NCBI GenBank assembly: GCA_002917075.1
Contig: NTMA01000021.1
Span: 434,001-498,000, forward strand
From: Hawksworthiomyces lignivorus
Lineage: Eukaryota; Ascomycota; Sordariomycetes; Ophiostomatales; Ophiostomataceae
Reading direction: 5' to 3'
Length of the DNA: 64,000 bases
Position numbers and translations under genes: made by a program. The notes beneath the pieces are model-generated. The model ran no database searches and was not told the DNA's origin. It worked only from the letters and a program-made list of their open reading frames with translations. Below are positions 1 to 11,200 of the stretch, piece by piece. The stretch's first letter is position 1; each line of letters opens with the position of its first letter.

Positions 1-2729
1 AAAAGAAAAGAAAAAGAAAGGCAGCACGAAAGATATGCAAGACCATCCAGACGCTGCTGCTGGCTTCATGCACTCCAAACGCATGGCCTGAGAAATAGTG
101 TGCCAGTTCATTTGACAATCTGCTCGTTGACCCCCTTTACCGGCCACCATTGGCAGTCTACTTGGAAGCTATTTTATTGACTCATTTGGCATCCAAGGGC
201 AAAGCACGCCAGGGTGTTCCTGGCGTGTCGTCCCCATATGGCGCAGTTCATTCTGCTCTGCGTAGGGAACCAGTGGCCCAGGTTGCCGCCGGAGTCGGCT
301 CTGTTGTTGTCTCGTCGGGTCCAACTCCTGAGACACATCTTTTGTGGCTCCAAGCAGAGCAAAAGTAACACGAAAGCAAGCTGGCCATAGGAGGCCAATA
401 CATACACGCAATACAACAACGCATGAGACCAGGATATCGTGGGGTCACTAACACGAACGTTCCTTATGTTTGGAACATATCTCCCCCGAGGCGGGCCTAG
501 AAATTTGAGCATGCGTAAACCTAGACTTTTATCTTCATTCCTGACGCCCTGCCTGTGATTTACTTTGCGGTCTTCTCCAAGGCCAGATCTACAAAACAGC
601 ACACTCTTTGCGGGTAACCTAATGATGTGGCTTCTCGGTAACCGCACACAGAATCCGGAGTGGCATATGAGAAAAAGGAGACAGTGAGAATGAACTAGGT
701 TTATTATGAAAGAGGAAATTGTAGTTAAGTAGTTATGGGAAATTGGCAATTATCTGACAGTCTTTATATGAATAACTTCTTTTGTCAGTCTGAATTTTAT
801 AACTGCTTGTTTTCTGTTTGATGCGAACCGATCTTCTTGAGAGAGGGTCCAGCTTTGTTATCTTTCCCAGTTGAAAGACATATCAGCGGCTTAATAGAAA
901 GGGGGGAAGGGGATGGAAAAAGAAAAAAACGGGAAGGACGGAAGAAGAAGTCGTGATCAGTCCACGTCCAATCACTCTATTCCTCGTCCTCCTCTTGCTC
1001 CTCGTATTTCCTCTTCCCCTTTCTTTTCTTTTGCGTGATGGTCTGCTCTCCCCAAAGCCTCTTGGCAGTCTCGCGGAGCTGTAGCGAGGGGAGAACACTG
1101 TCCTAGTTGACCATCAGCTTTACGGACCTCGGTATAAGTCCATCATTTCTGTAGGTAGTGCGCTTCACACACCTTCCCTCTTATTTCAACTCTTAACCTA
1201 GGCCATATCAAGAGACGAACTGAATGGGCTGAGTATGGGCCGAGTGGGCCAGAGATGCATGCAGCTAAAGGGGGTTTGATGGGTGTGTGTGCGTGTGTGT
1301 TTGTCGTGGTGACTATTGTTCGCGTAAGACAAGAGGGTTGATAAAAAAGTAAAACGATCCCTAGTCTACCGAGAAAGAAGCACGCCGTGCATAGAGGCAG
1401 GCTGCCCAGGCGCGATATTATGGACGGCGGTTATAGAAAAGGGTGTAGTGGAAAAAAAAAAAAAAAAAGCAATTTCACAGCTGAGCCCTTGAGATCGACG
1501 TTGCCATAAAGAAATGTACGCATTCGTGAGCAGATAAGTTATCAGTTCCTGTTTTGTCTGCTGATGTAGGTCGGCTGGAGGGAGACCGTTGAGACGAGAA
1601 CATGAGAAACAGTCTAGGATCGCCGGAGAAGGGGATCAGCAGAGAGCTGAGAGACCGAGACGGCGATAGGTCTGGCTCTCTTCGGTGAAGGAAGAAGTAA
1701 GCTGCCCACGTACTTTCTCAATGGCCTGCAAAATAGTAGAACATATCTCAAACACGCTGGAAATTATGTTATACCCAGACTCTCAGCGTAAACCACAATA
1801 ATGAGACGCGTGAACCATCGTGATACGTGTGGGCAGTTTGCGGTCCCCGAAATATTATATTTTTTCCCAGCTCCAGTTCCATCCTGCCGGGCCCTCCCAT
1901 GGCCCTTCCCATGGCATTCCCCATGGCCGACCGCACAACCTTCTAATTTGTTTTGTCGTTGCCGTTTCTATGGGAGTAAACCCATCAACAGGGTGGAAAT
2001 ATTACAATATCACAGATGAAACCAACCCGTAGAAGTCCCTCCGATCTCCGTTCCAGGCTGCGAGTCTTCTGCCATCAGTGCTATTCGAGATCGCCCTTGC
2101 GCAATCATACTTGGTTCCTAGGTTGCCTCTTGTCCTGAGATGGAACACGCTCTTCTCCCCCCTTGTTGTTTTGTATTGTCCTGCTTGAGACTGAGTTTCC
2201 CCCGTTCCAAAGGGGTTAGCACAACAAAGACGAGAAGACAGAAGCAGCCCGAGAGAAGATGAAGAAAGAGGGAGCCAGCGTCCTCTTAACCTGGCGTGGG
2301 GTGCTTAGTATCCTATCCTTGTTTCTCCTCGCTCTTGTTAAATAAAAACGCTCAAAATGCCTGATGAGGAAACCCGTGTGAGTGCGTAACCTGATATCTG
2401 TCGCAGGTCCTTCGAAATGATCTTCAGTTCCCAATGCAGGCCATCCGTACGATTGAAAAACGCGTCCCCATTTACTCGCAAGATGCAAATGAAGTGCCTG
2501 ACGACAAGGACTGAGACACCAAATCTGCGAAGAGAAGGTGCTGGACGTATGATAGCGAGCTGTCCAGTCTGAGAAGGGGAGGCAAGACATCGATAAAAAG
2601 AAGAGGAAAGAAGAGAAGAGAAGTAGCGGGAGAGGAAAGAGTAGCGCCTGTTCTCTGCCAATATGGCTGTGTGTAGCTTACGGCGAAGGGAATAAAAACC
2701 GTAGATAGCATCCGCAGACAGAAGACGGA
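1..2729. other. Intergenic, no supportable gene (left edge)
   Basis: This stretch lies downstream of the minus-strand NCBP3-like gene and runs to the window edge. Reading frames are short and overlap on both strands without recognisable protein similarity. Visible low-complexity elements are an A run near 1451-1468, a TG-rich tract near 1285-1300 and a three-copy 12-bp repeat at 1897-1932. Part of 2200-2729 is probably the 3' untranslated region of the neighbouring gene. Confidence 0.6.
1897..1932. repeat. Three-copy 12-bp tandem repeat with CCATGG core
   Basis: CCATGG occurs at 1897, 1909 and 1921, exactly 12 bp apart, with diverged bases between the cores. It is intergenic and has no evident function. 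Confidence 0.6.
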
Positions 2730-4564
2730 TCAATGGAACAGGTCCTCTGCACGCTGCCGTGGCCGCGGCCGGATCCGGCTCTGCAGGCTGTTGTCGAAGA
2801 TTTCTTTGCCGGCGTTGCGCCCGCGGCTGCCGTCCCCGATGCTGCCGCTGGCGCCGCTCAGCTTGTCTGGGAACAGCTCCCGGGCCGAGGCGGCGCCCTT
2901 GATGCTGAGCCCCTTCTGCGGACCCTGCTGGCTGGCGAGCCCGCGGATGCTGAACGTGCTGGATGCCTCTTGCGGCTCGGCGTCCGACGGCCGGGTAATT
3001 CGATCTGTAGAAAAGCGCACGAGTGCATTGTTAATAGACTGCCTTGTTTTTCCATGGAGCACTGCTGCCGTCGCCGCGGCGCAGGGCTTTTCATTCTTTC
3101 TGAGGGCTCTGTTGCACTTGCTGCCGCCACTTGCGGTGTGCCCTCTTGCATCGAACCTGCTCTCGTCGCAGGCGCCGTCAAAGGAGATCGACATACCACT
3201 CAGTCGTGACGAGACTGCGCTCGTGCTGTCAAACAGATCCATCTGCGCGGTGCTTCCTGCCTTCCTAGGGAAGAGCTCTTTGGCACTGTTGCTGCCGTTG
3301 CGGTCTTCCCCGCCCTTGGCCGTCGACAGCCGGTCCTTGATGGCTCGCGCCTTGGTCCGGTTGCGGGCGGCGGCAGCGGCGGCGGCCTCTGCGCGCTGGT
3401 CGGCCAGCTGGCCGTCGTAATCTCCGCCCTCGTCGAAATAGAAGTCGTCCTCGCGCCGGGGAGACGCTGAGCGGTCCCGCAACCGGCCATGACCCCGACC
3501 CCGGTCTCGTCCTTGGTCCCGGTCTCGGTCCCGATCCCGATCTCGACCTTTGTCATGAGCATTCTCGCTATCTGCCAGGGTGTCTCCCAGCTTCTCTGGG
3601 AACAACTCTTTGCCTTTCGCGGCTGGGGCCTCTGGGAACAGCTCCTTGTGCCGGTTGTTGTTCCGATAGCGGGTGCGGGAGCGCGAGCGCGATCTGGACG
3701 GTGACCTGGACCGCGACCGCGAGCGCCGTCGAGACGACCGCGCGGCCAGCGCTGGCGCGTCGTCGTCGTATAGGTTGACATCAAAGGAGTTGTTGCGGAT
3801 GTCTTCGTCGCGGTCGTCGCGGTCGTCCCGGTAGGACCGGTGTCTGGGCCGGTAGTCGCGGTCGCGGTTCCGGTCGCGGTAGTCCCTGTCATCACGGCGT
3901 CGATTCTGCTGATAGGACCGTCTCCGCTCTTCCGGGTCGTATTCGGGATGGAGGAGGTAGAAGCGGCTGCGCGCGGCGGCGCCGGCCTGCTTTTTGTCCG
4001 AGGCAACCGCAAAGCGCACCTGCAGGCCGGCCGAGACGTCGTCGGACTTGCCGGAGAAGGGCTTTGCCGGAAGCATCTCGCGCACGGGCAGCTGCGATGG
4101 GTCGTCGATGGGCATCGCCGAGAGGGCAGAGAGCGCCGCGGTGGCGGCAGCTTCTGACGAGAATATGAGGTTGGCAGAGGAGTCGTCGATCCACTCGATG
4201 CGGTCAAATGGCGCGCTGCCGCCGCTGCTGGTGTGTTCGGCAACATAGGCCTTGATGTCGTCCGGGTTGAGCGCATCGAGGCCGCGCAGGTGGATCTTGT
4301 TGGCCACTAGGGTGGAGTCGGCGACATCGGCTTCTTTGGCGGCCTCTACAGCTTCATCAATCTCTCCGGGTTCCTGAGGTGAAACGTTAGCATGTACTTT
4401 CGATTGATGATGTCACGACCACCAATGAGCACCGAGGCTTGCTTCTGTACCTGAGCGTCTTCCACGTCAATGGCCAATATATCGTCTTGTAGTAAAATAG
4501 CATCATTCGATTCGATAGGATATTCGCCAACAGCGGCGTCCTCCATTTCAATGTCGAAATCCAT
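2730..4564 (-). CDS. NCBP3-like nuclear cap-binding subunit
   Basis: Proposed exons on the minus strand are 4564-4451, 4373-3197 and 3004-2730, giving 521 aa. Intron 1 (77 nt) has a GCTAAC branch site. Intron 2 (192 nt, GTATGT...CTACAG) is a multiple of three without stops, so an unspliced reading frame also runs through it. The N-terminus is short and acidic. Residues about 65-125 match the RNA-binding fold of metazoan NCBP3 (C17orf85), including the conserved W-(I/L)-D-D signature at 99-102. An Arg/Asp/Ser-rich RS-like region follows. A K/R-E-L-F-P motif recurs at 281, 293, 403 and 472, with weaker versions (KEIFD, EDLFH) near 497 and 517. NCBP3 is known to join cap-binding and TREX export factors on nuclear mRNA, and that role is inferred here. 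The splice of intron 2 restores a continuous SDRI junction, which supports the model. Confidence 0.85.
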
Positions 4565-6506
4565 GACTGCGACAAACGATCGAACTGCAGACGAGATTAA
4601 GAAAAGAGCTTCAGAAGTAGGTATTCCGGAGTTAACAGCACGTGCTCGTTCCGCGCAGCGCAATCGGAAAGGAGGATAGCAGAATCTGAGGGTGATCGAG
4701 AAGAGAGACGGTGGAATGCTATGACTGCAGGAATCAAAATGGTTCGCAAAGTCGCAAGCGATAGTCGACTGGAAGAGAGCTGGTGCAAAACGCAAGTAAT
4801 GTTTACTTGGAAATCATCAGATAGGGCTCTGGCGCGTCCTGGGACTTTGGTTAGAGGCCCAGCTCGCTAAACAAGACAAAACCAAATCGTGGGCTGCGAA
4901 ATACCCTGCTCTCTATGTTGCCTGCTCATAAAAAGCTATTGAGGTAGGAATGGGAACTGAACTCACTACTACTGCTCTTCAGAGAGCCAATTAGGGCTGC
5001 AGGAAGCAAGACAGCAAGACAGCAAGACAGCAAGACAGCAAGACAGCAAGACAGCAAAGTTCCTTTTGAAACGGTGCATCAAAAGCCCTATTTAAGTTTC
5101 GCCTTGGGTTGTCGATTGTCGTCGGGCCAGGCAAAGGGCAAGATTGCGAAGTGCAGAAAGCAAGACGAGGCTGTTTGCGCGACGCGGGGCGGGTCGTCGA
5201 TGTGAGATTTTGTTTTTATAAGCGTAGGATGTGTTTTGCTGGGCGTTCTTCCCTTGCCAGCATGTGCAGCAAGTATGTAGTGATAAAGTGGGTCACCACT
5301 TTGGCTTCCTCACTGAAACGCAACTGAGCAGAACTGCACCTACCAACCGCACCGCATCGCACGATCGCAAAGCAGTGACTCGCCTCTAGCCCTCATTTTG
5401 AGAAGTGCGACATTTGTTCCTATTTTTAATTTTACTGCAGAAAGTGTACAATGAAGTGAAACTTCGTGCTCTGAACGAGGCCGAGGCCGCGCGCAAGCGT
5501 CGCCTGCGGTTCTGCCGTTTGCACGGAATAACAATGATCCAGCTACAATCGCTGCCGAGCTTTGACTTCACGCCTATCTTCACTATGCAGAGAAGCCCGA
5601 GGAAGACACGCACACGGCGGTTTATCAGTTACCACTGCTGTCCTCAGCCAATATTTGCTGCTTAGAGAGTGGTATATCCTGTCCCATTTGTAGTGTCCTC
5701 CCTCTTTGAATCTATGACACTTGCAAGTTTCGTTCCCCTTCGCGATATAGCAGTGCTCAAGGTTCACATATCTTGCAATTTTTGCGCCCATCCAGACACG
5801 GCAGCTTTATACATTTGTTTCAGTACTAGATGGAATCAAACAGTTCCGCGGTTAAAACTTTTAATGGAAAAAGTTAAGATAATTCGCCAAGTCCGTCTCG
5901 TCTTCACACAAATTCCCACTTGTCCTTGGACGGCCCTCATTCCCCCTTTTCCAATGACCAAGACAACGAGGTATGAAACGTTTGTGTGATTGAGCAAAAG
6001 CAGAATCTCCCTGAGAAGGAAAGAAAGGTAGTCCAAAAAATTTGTCTGACGGAGATCCTTTAAATATAACGCCGGGTGAGAATAAAGAGCGCAGGATAGT
6101 AAACAGACAAGTAAAAATATAACAAAAAGAGACGCCTGGATAAGAATAAAATCGAAATAGGTATTTCCTGCCCCAAAGCTGCCAATGCCCCATCCCAGTA
6201 CCCAGTGTCTATAGATATATAATATATGAATGCAGTCCAAAAAAAAAAAATGACGTCCCAACCCTTACCCCCAATATGCGGTTTGATAGCAGCCCTCTCC
6301 CCTTCCTCGTAAATCGAGCAGCATTAAATATCGTGGCACGAAAATCTCTCCGATTATGTTTCAGTCTCTGACCAATTACTCATCGGATGATGTCGTGCTG
6401 TAGACATAAGGTATCGTGCGCTCGGCACTGATTCGTCTGTCGTTTATTTCTCGTTTCTCTGCTCTGCTTCTATTTCTTTCGTCCTCATCGCGGTCGTCAC
6501 GTTTGA
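4565..6506. other. Intergenic between NCBP3-like and coiled-coil genes
   Basis: Contains the promoter side of the NCBP3-like gene and the 3' flank of the next minus-strand gene. It holds an octamer tandem repeat (5005-5057) and a short GC-rich, coding-like island near 5441-5540 preceded by an acceptor-like TTTTACTGCAG. I could not tie that island to any known protein. Confidence 0.55.
5005..5057. repeat. Octamer tandem repeat (AGCAAGAC)x6
   Basis: Six perfect head-to-tail copies of AGCAAGAC (5005-5052), then a partial copy. It lies about 440 bp upstream of the NCBP3-like start codon. The absence of spacers rules out a CRISPR array. Confidence 0.95.
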
Positions 6507-8285
6507 TTATGAAGTCTTCACGCTTCTACGGACCTCCACAATGTTAGGCAAGGGATAGATCCGTGGTACTTTGGGTCGGGATCCCTCACCCTCTGCAGCT
6601 GCCGTCGCCGATGTTACCGCTGGCGTCGTCGCCGAAGCAGACCCAAAGCTAGACGAGCGAGACATCTCCGAGGCGGCACGTTTCAATGACGGCAAAGTCG
6701 CCACGATGTCGCCCGCAGGCGGCCGCGGCATGCCGCCCATCACTTCGTCTTCGCTGCTGCTCACGTCGTTGTCAATGTCTTCGTCGACGAATGGGTCATT
6801 GGCATCTAAAAGCACGTCGTATGCCCAGCATGGCTCGAGCCCTTCGAGATATGCAGGCAGGCGCCGGATAGAATGCCACGACAGCGTCTTCTCGCGCATG
6901 GCAATGTAGAGCGAGTCAATCCTGCCGTTGCTGTCGCACACGGCGCAGTTGTCTCGCAGAAATTCAAAATCGTATTGATGGTCAGCTAGGGAAGGATCAA
7001 GTGGTCGCAACATAGGCAAGCCAGCAAGACGCTCCGCAGTGCAAGGCAAAGCTTGTAATGGTACCCAGTTACGCCCCCGTAGAATCCGACCGAATGCTGT
7101 AGAGACAGCCCGCTTGAAAGCTTCATCTGTCGTGCCGTTGACAGCGACCATCTGGTGCAGACCCCGCGACAGACACCGTTTGTAGGCATTTGTATCACGC
7201 TCAAAAGGGAACGGCTGTGTTGATGTCGGCAAAAGAGAAATATGCACAATCCAGAGATCATTTGAGCTGGAGTCACAATCGTGCGCGCTAGTCCTCACCG
7301 CTATTGCAGCTGTTGAAACTGGCACCGACCTGGGAGCTGCAGCCAAACTAGACTGGTCTGGTGGGTGGCGGCGAGTGATGCTCGAGACGATGGATGATGC
7401 ATCGCTAGCAGTGGCCCCATTCGCGGATGATAATGAGATTGGTGGAACCGGGGCTGTGGGCGTAGTCGACTCTAGAGAGAATGCAGGCGACTGAGGGCGT
7501 GATCGCGGGTGTTCATGTGAATTGTCTGCAGCCGATTTTGGCGGCTGAGACTCGACCTCGCGTTTGCGCCCAGAGCTCTGTTTGGCGTCTCTCGAGTTTC
7601 GTGACGCATTATTACAGCTCTCCAACGTCTCGATTCGGTCTTCGAGTGCTGCCTCCAGATTGTCGACGCGCTCTTCCAAGGTGATGTCAACGTCGACAAG
7701 TTCCAATTGCCGCTCTCCAATGCGGGCAACCTCCCTGTCGACAGTCGCCAGGTGGTCGTCCATATGGCGCAGGTGGCTTTCGGCCTGCCTCTTATGGTGC
7801 ATCAAATCGGAAATAGAGTCCCACGCCCGACCTAAATTCTTATACGCCTCTTGCACTTCGTGGTTGACTTCGGCCCTGCTCTTTTCAACAGCATCTTCGA
7901 GTTGGCTCACACGGACAACGGCCTTTAGATTCCGGTCGTGGTCTTCGTTTAGGCGCTCGTGCAAAAGCATAAAATCCCGCCGCAGTTGGTGCAACTCGAC
8001 ATGCTCTCGTTCCAGAAGCTCCAGGCGTTGTTTTAACTGCGCCATCTCCTGATTCTCAGATGACGATGGCGGTTCTCCATTGGTGACATGGTAGCATGCG
8101 AGATGGCCGCACTCGCAGACAGCGCTGGGGCTGGAACGGTTGAGATTGAAGTGGGCGCAGCCGCACCGCTGTCCTTTGAGCTCGGGTACGAGCAGAATGT
8201 ATCGACAGTGACCAGAGGGCAGTTGAGACTCTTCCCCCTGGTTGGTGGGGCGCTGCCGAGGAGATGGAGTAGACTTCGCAGACAT
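6507..8285 (-). CDS. Uncharacterised Cys/His-cluster coiled-coil protein
   Basis: Single exon, 592 aa, ATG at 8285. Near the N-terminus a compact cluster has the pattern C41-x-C43...C57-x-C59-G-H-x2-C64-x-H66, which looks able to bind a metal. Residues about 75-225 are Glu/Lys/Leu-rich with heptad-like spacing, so a long coiled coil is likely. A Ser/Pro/Thr-rich linker follows. A better conserved-looking C-terminal block (about 345-520) contains paired aromatic and Cys residues (for example NCAVCD), then an acidic stretch and a Ser/Ala-rich basic tail. I recall similar Cys-rich N-termini in hypothetical proteins of filamentous ascomycetes, but I know of no assigned function. The upstream region is exceptionally long (8.5 kb to the next gene, which is divergent). 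Confidence 0.8.
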   Translation of the reverse strand: MSAKSTPSPRQRPTNQGEESQLPSGHCRYILLVPELKGQRCGCAHFNLNRSSPSAVCECGHLACYHVTNGEPPSSSENQEMAQLKQRLELLEREHVELHQLRRDFMLLHERLNEDHDRNLKAVVRVSQLEDAVEKSRAEVNHEVQEAYKNLGRAWDSISDLMHHKRQAESHLRHMDDHLATVDREVARIGERQLELVDVDITLEERVDNLEAALEDRIETLESCNNASRNSRDAKQSSGRKREVESQPPKSAADNSHEHPRSRPQSPAFSLESTTPTAPVPPISLSSANGATASDASSIVSSITRRHPPDQSSLAAAPRSVPVSTAAIAVRTSAHDCDSSSNDLWIVHISLLPTSTQPFPFERDTNAYKRCLSRGLHQMVAVNGTTDEAFKRAVSTAFGRILRGRNWVPLQALPCTAERLAGLPMLRPLDPSLADHQYDFEFLRDNCAVCDSNGRIDSLYIAMREKTLSWHSIRRLPAYLEGLEPCWAYDVLLDANDPFVDEDIDNDVSSSEDEVMGGMPRPPAGDIVATLPSLKRAASEMSRSSSFGSASATTPAVTSATAAAEGEGSRPKVPRIYPLPNIVEVRRSVKTS

Positions 8286-11200
8286 GTCGACAGCCCCTTA
8301 ACAAGATATGACGATTATTGCTCGGTCCCCTCTTATTAGCGGATCGATCGATCTCTCGAGGCAACTTCCCCTTCCACAACCCAGCCTTGAGCGAAGCCAA
8401 AATCTATATAAAATTCACTCGCTCGGCCTCGTCAAGATAAGGCAAGAAGTTGCTCGCCTAATCGCGCGCTAGAAAACAAGAATTTCAGTAAAAACAGACC
8501 GGTATGACGTCTGGTGGAAATCATCCATGGAACAGCGCTCCAATATGGTCCAAAAAAAAGCCGAATACAAATTCAGATAGTTGTTAGAGGAGACTCGGTT
8601 GTGAAATATAAGATTGTGGATCTCACAGGCGACGATGGCTGAATTTCGAGATAGGCGAATATCTTTAGAGTTGATATAACCGGCAAGAGATAGAGGATAA
8701 GGGAAAATAGGCCAGGCAGAAGAGAAAGAAAGATAGCGAAAAGAGAAGACGGCTGGGCTGGGTCACACGAAACTGGGTGGGATATAGCTGGACTTTATTT
8801 CGTGGAAGGCGATCTGGTGTATGCCAAAAGTCGAACTCTCTGATCTTCCAGATTTGGGTGGGCCAGGCGCTCTCGTGCTCTTCTCTAGAAGCGGCAGGAC
8901 GAGCGGCTCTTTCTCTGGTTCGGCATCAATAAGGATGGGAAAGGGTATTAAAGATGGACGGTGACGAGAGAGGAGGGTGTGTCTAGATAGAGCTGCAGGG
9001 GGGGTATGGCGAAGTCTTGCAAGATATGTTGTCGTCCTCAGTACACGTACATATGTATCTGGTCCTAGAGATAGGGCGTGATGGAAAAAAGAAACGAACA
9101 AGAAAAGCAAGAAAATAAAAGGGCGAGACGAGAGGGCTACGTGGGATGCTTCAAAATTCAAAGCCAACCCAAGAGATAGCGTATCATGCAGCAGAATGAG
9201 CAAAGATAAAACTGGGACGACTTCGGCGTAATACCACAGTCGTCAGGTTCTGGCGTATGAAGGTCTATCAATGTCGCTGACCGGGATGAGATAAAAACGA
9301 GACGAGGAATAAGAAAGGTCGGTCAAGCAGTGGGTTGTTGTTTGGGGCTCCTTTTCCCTTGTTTTCTTCGTTGTTCTTTTTTGGGTGGGAGAGCTTCCGT
9401 TGATAGGGCGGATGAGGGTGTCAGAGACAAGGAAAAAGAAAGGGGTACAGAATGAGAGGGGGGGTATTGGGAAGAGGCAAGATGGAAGGATAAGACGCTG
9501 ATTTGAGATGGCGTCAGATAAGACAACAAGACGTCGCAAGAAGCAAGGGCAAAACAAAAACGAAGCGCCTGGGCGGAGCACAAAGCGGTATTAGTATTGT
9601 GCAAGGTTGACGACAGGTGACGCCAGAAGAGAAGGGCGAAGGAAAGCCAGTATCTAAGGGCAGAGGAAGCCGTCGAGCGGGAGGAAACGGGAAATGGCGA
9701 ACCAAATCCACGTCCAAGATAGCCGTGAGACTGTATTCGCACGGTTGATGTGCACACGACGTATCGAACCAAAGTAGAGAGAATAAAGGGGAAATGGAAT
9801 TCAGAGGAAAGAGGAAGATGAGAGGAAGAATGAGATGGAGGGGAGCAGGGAATTTACATAGGAGGAATTAAAGGAAAAAAAGGACGCGATAGTGCCTAGT
9901 CACGAAGCTATATGTCGGCTAGGGAAGACATTAGCGAGTTAGGCCACGGATGAGAGCCGAGATGCGATAGCTATGTACTAGAGGACCGGAAAACTAGCAG
10001 TAGTGGAGGGGACTTCTGGGGATGGCGGATTTGGGGAGAGTTCGAGACCAACAAGGTGAATGTGAGTGGAGTATGGGAGGTGGAGATAGACGAACAAGAC
10101 AGAAATGAACCACGATGGGAATGGATCGAGCAAGGACGAGGAAGCCGGGAAGATGAAGGCTATTACAATCCAGCTATCTTGCGAGAGGCACTGTCAGAGC
10201 TCAGGGTCCCATTGCGGCAGAAGGGCACTCCCGTTTGATCACAGGCACTCTTTTCAGAAAACGAGAGGCGACATACACGGGATGACGGCGTGCTAGATGG
10301 CAAAACAAGAGAGCAAGCAGCAGAGAGAGAGAGACGAGGGAGATCCAGAACGACGCAGAGATAGACTAGGGGAGGGGGCGTAGTGACGACCAAAGAAGCG
10401 CAGTGGTGAGAGGATCGTATCTTGATAACGACAGAAAAGAGGGTACGAGTGCCTTTGTGGTTTTCAATGTGCACTCGCTGCCCCGTCTTCGCGCCCACTG
10501 TTATTCTTTCCCTGCTCGTTTTTTTTTGCTCAAAACGTCTGCGACAGACGGCACGACGAGAAGGGGGTGTGCGGTTTTCATGTGTGGGAGCGAGAGTGGG
10601 CGTGTGGGTGGAAAAGCAAAAAATGCGTGGGAGACCAGACAATCAGGTGTGGGCGGAAATAACATGGGGGGGTCCACGAGGGTAGAGAGGACAGAGAGGG
10701 CCCTAACGGGGAGAGCACATCTACGAGAATTAACGAAACCTTGTCCCTATCTTTTTCTGATATTTCAGCTCTATTTCCTTTCGTCCAGGCTCTACGGAGG
10801 GAAAACGTCTAATACGGAGTATTCCTCCGTAGACCAAAGTCCGCTTCTTGGATCGAGAGAGCAAGGGCTGCCATCAAGGGGGGGCCAGGCCAGAGGAGCC
10901 ATTCGCACGTTGATACGCCTCCAAGACCATACATGTCTCTCAGTGCGTACTGATACAGCTTTTGGGCGCCCTACCGCAGAATGTGTGCAGAGAAGGAGGG
11001 AAAATTCTGCGGATTGCGCAAGGTTGCTAATACCTGATTGGATGCTTGGGAAGCTGCGACTTTATCTCTAATACTCTGAGAAATGGCGTGCGGCGGAAGG
11101 AACGTCGAGTGGCCTGGCCTGTGCAGAATGCAGGAAGGAGACACAAAAGGGTGACAGAATAATACTGCGAACGGAGCAGACAGGAAGGAAGGGAAGGGCA

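Noticed and set aside
5005..5057. CRISPR-like array
   Set aside because: Direct octamers without spacers in a eukaryotic genome.
10403..11071. 222-codon frame in the 8.5-kb gap
   Set aside because: Unrecognised and of mixed composition, with no ordered domain or conserved motif.
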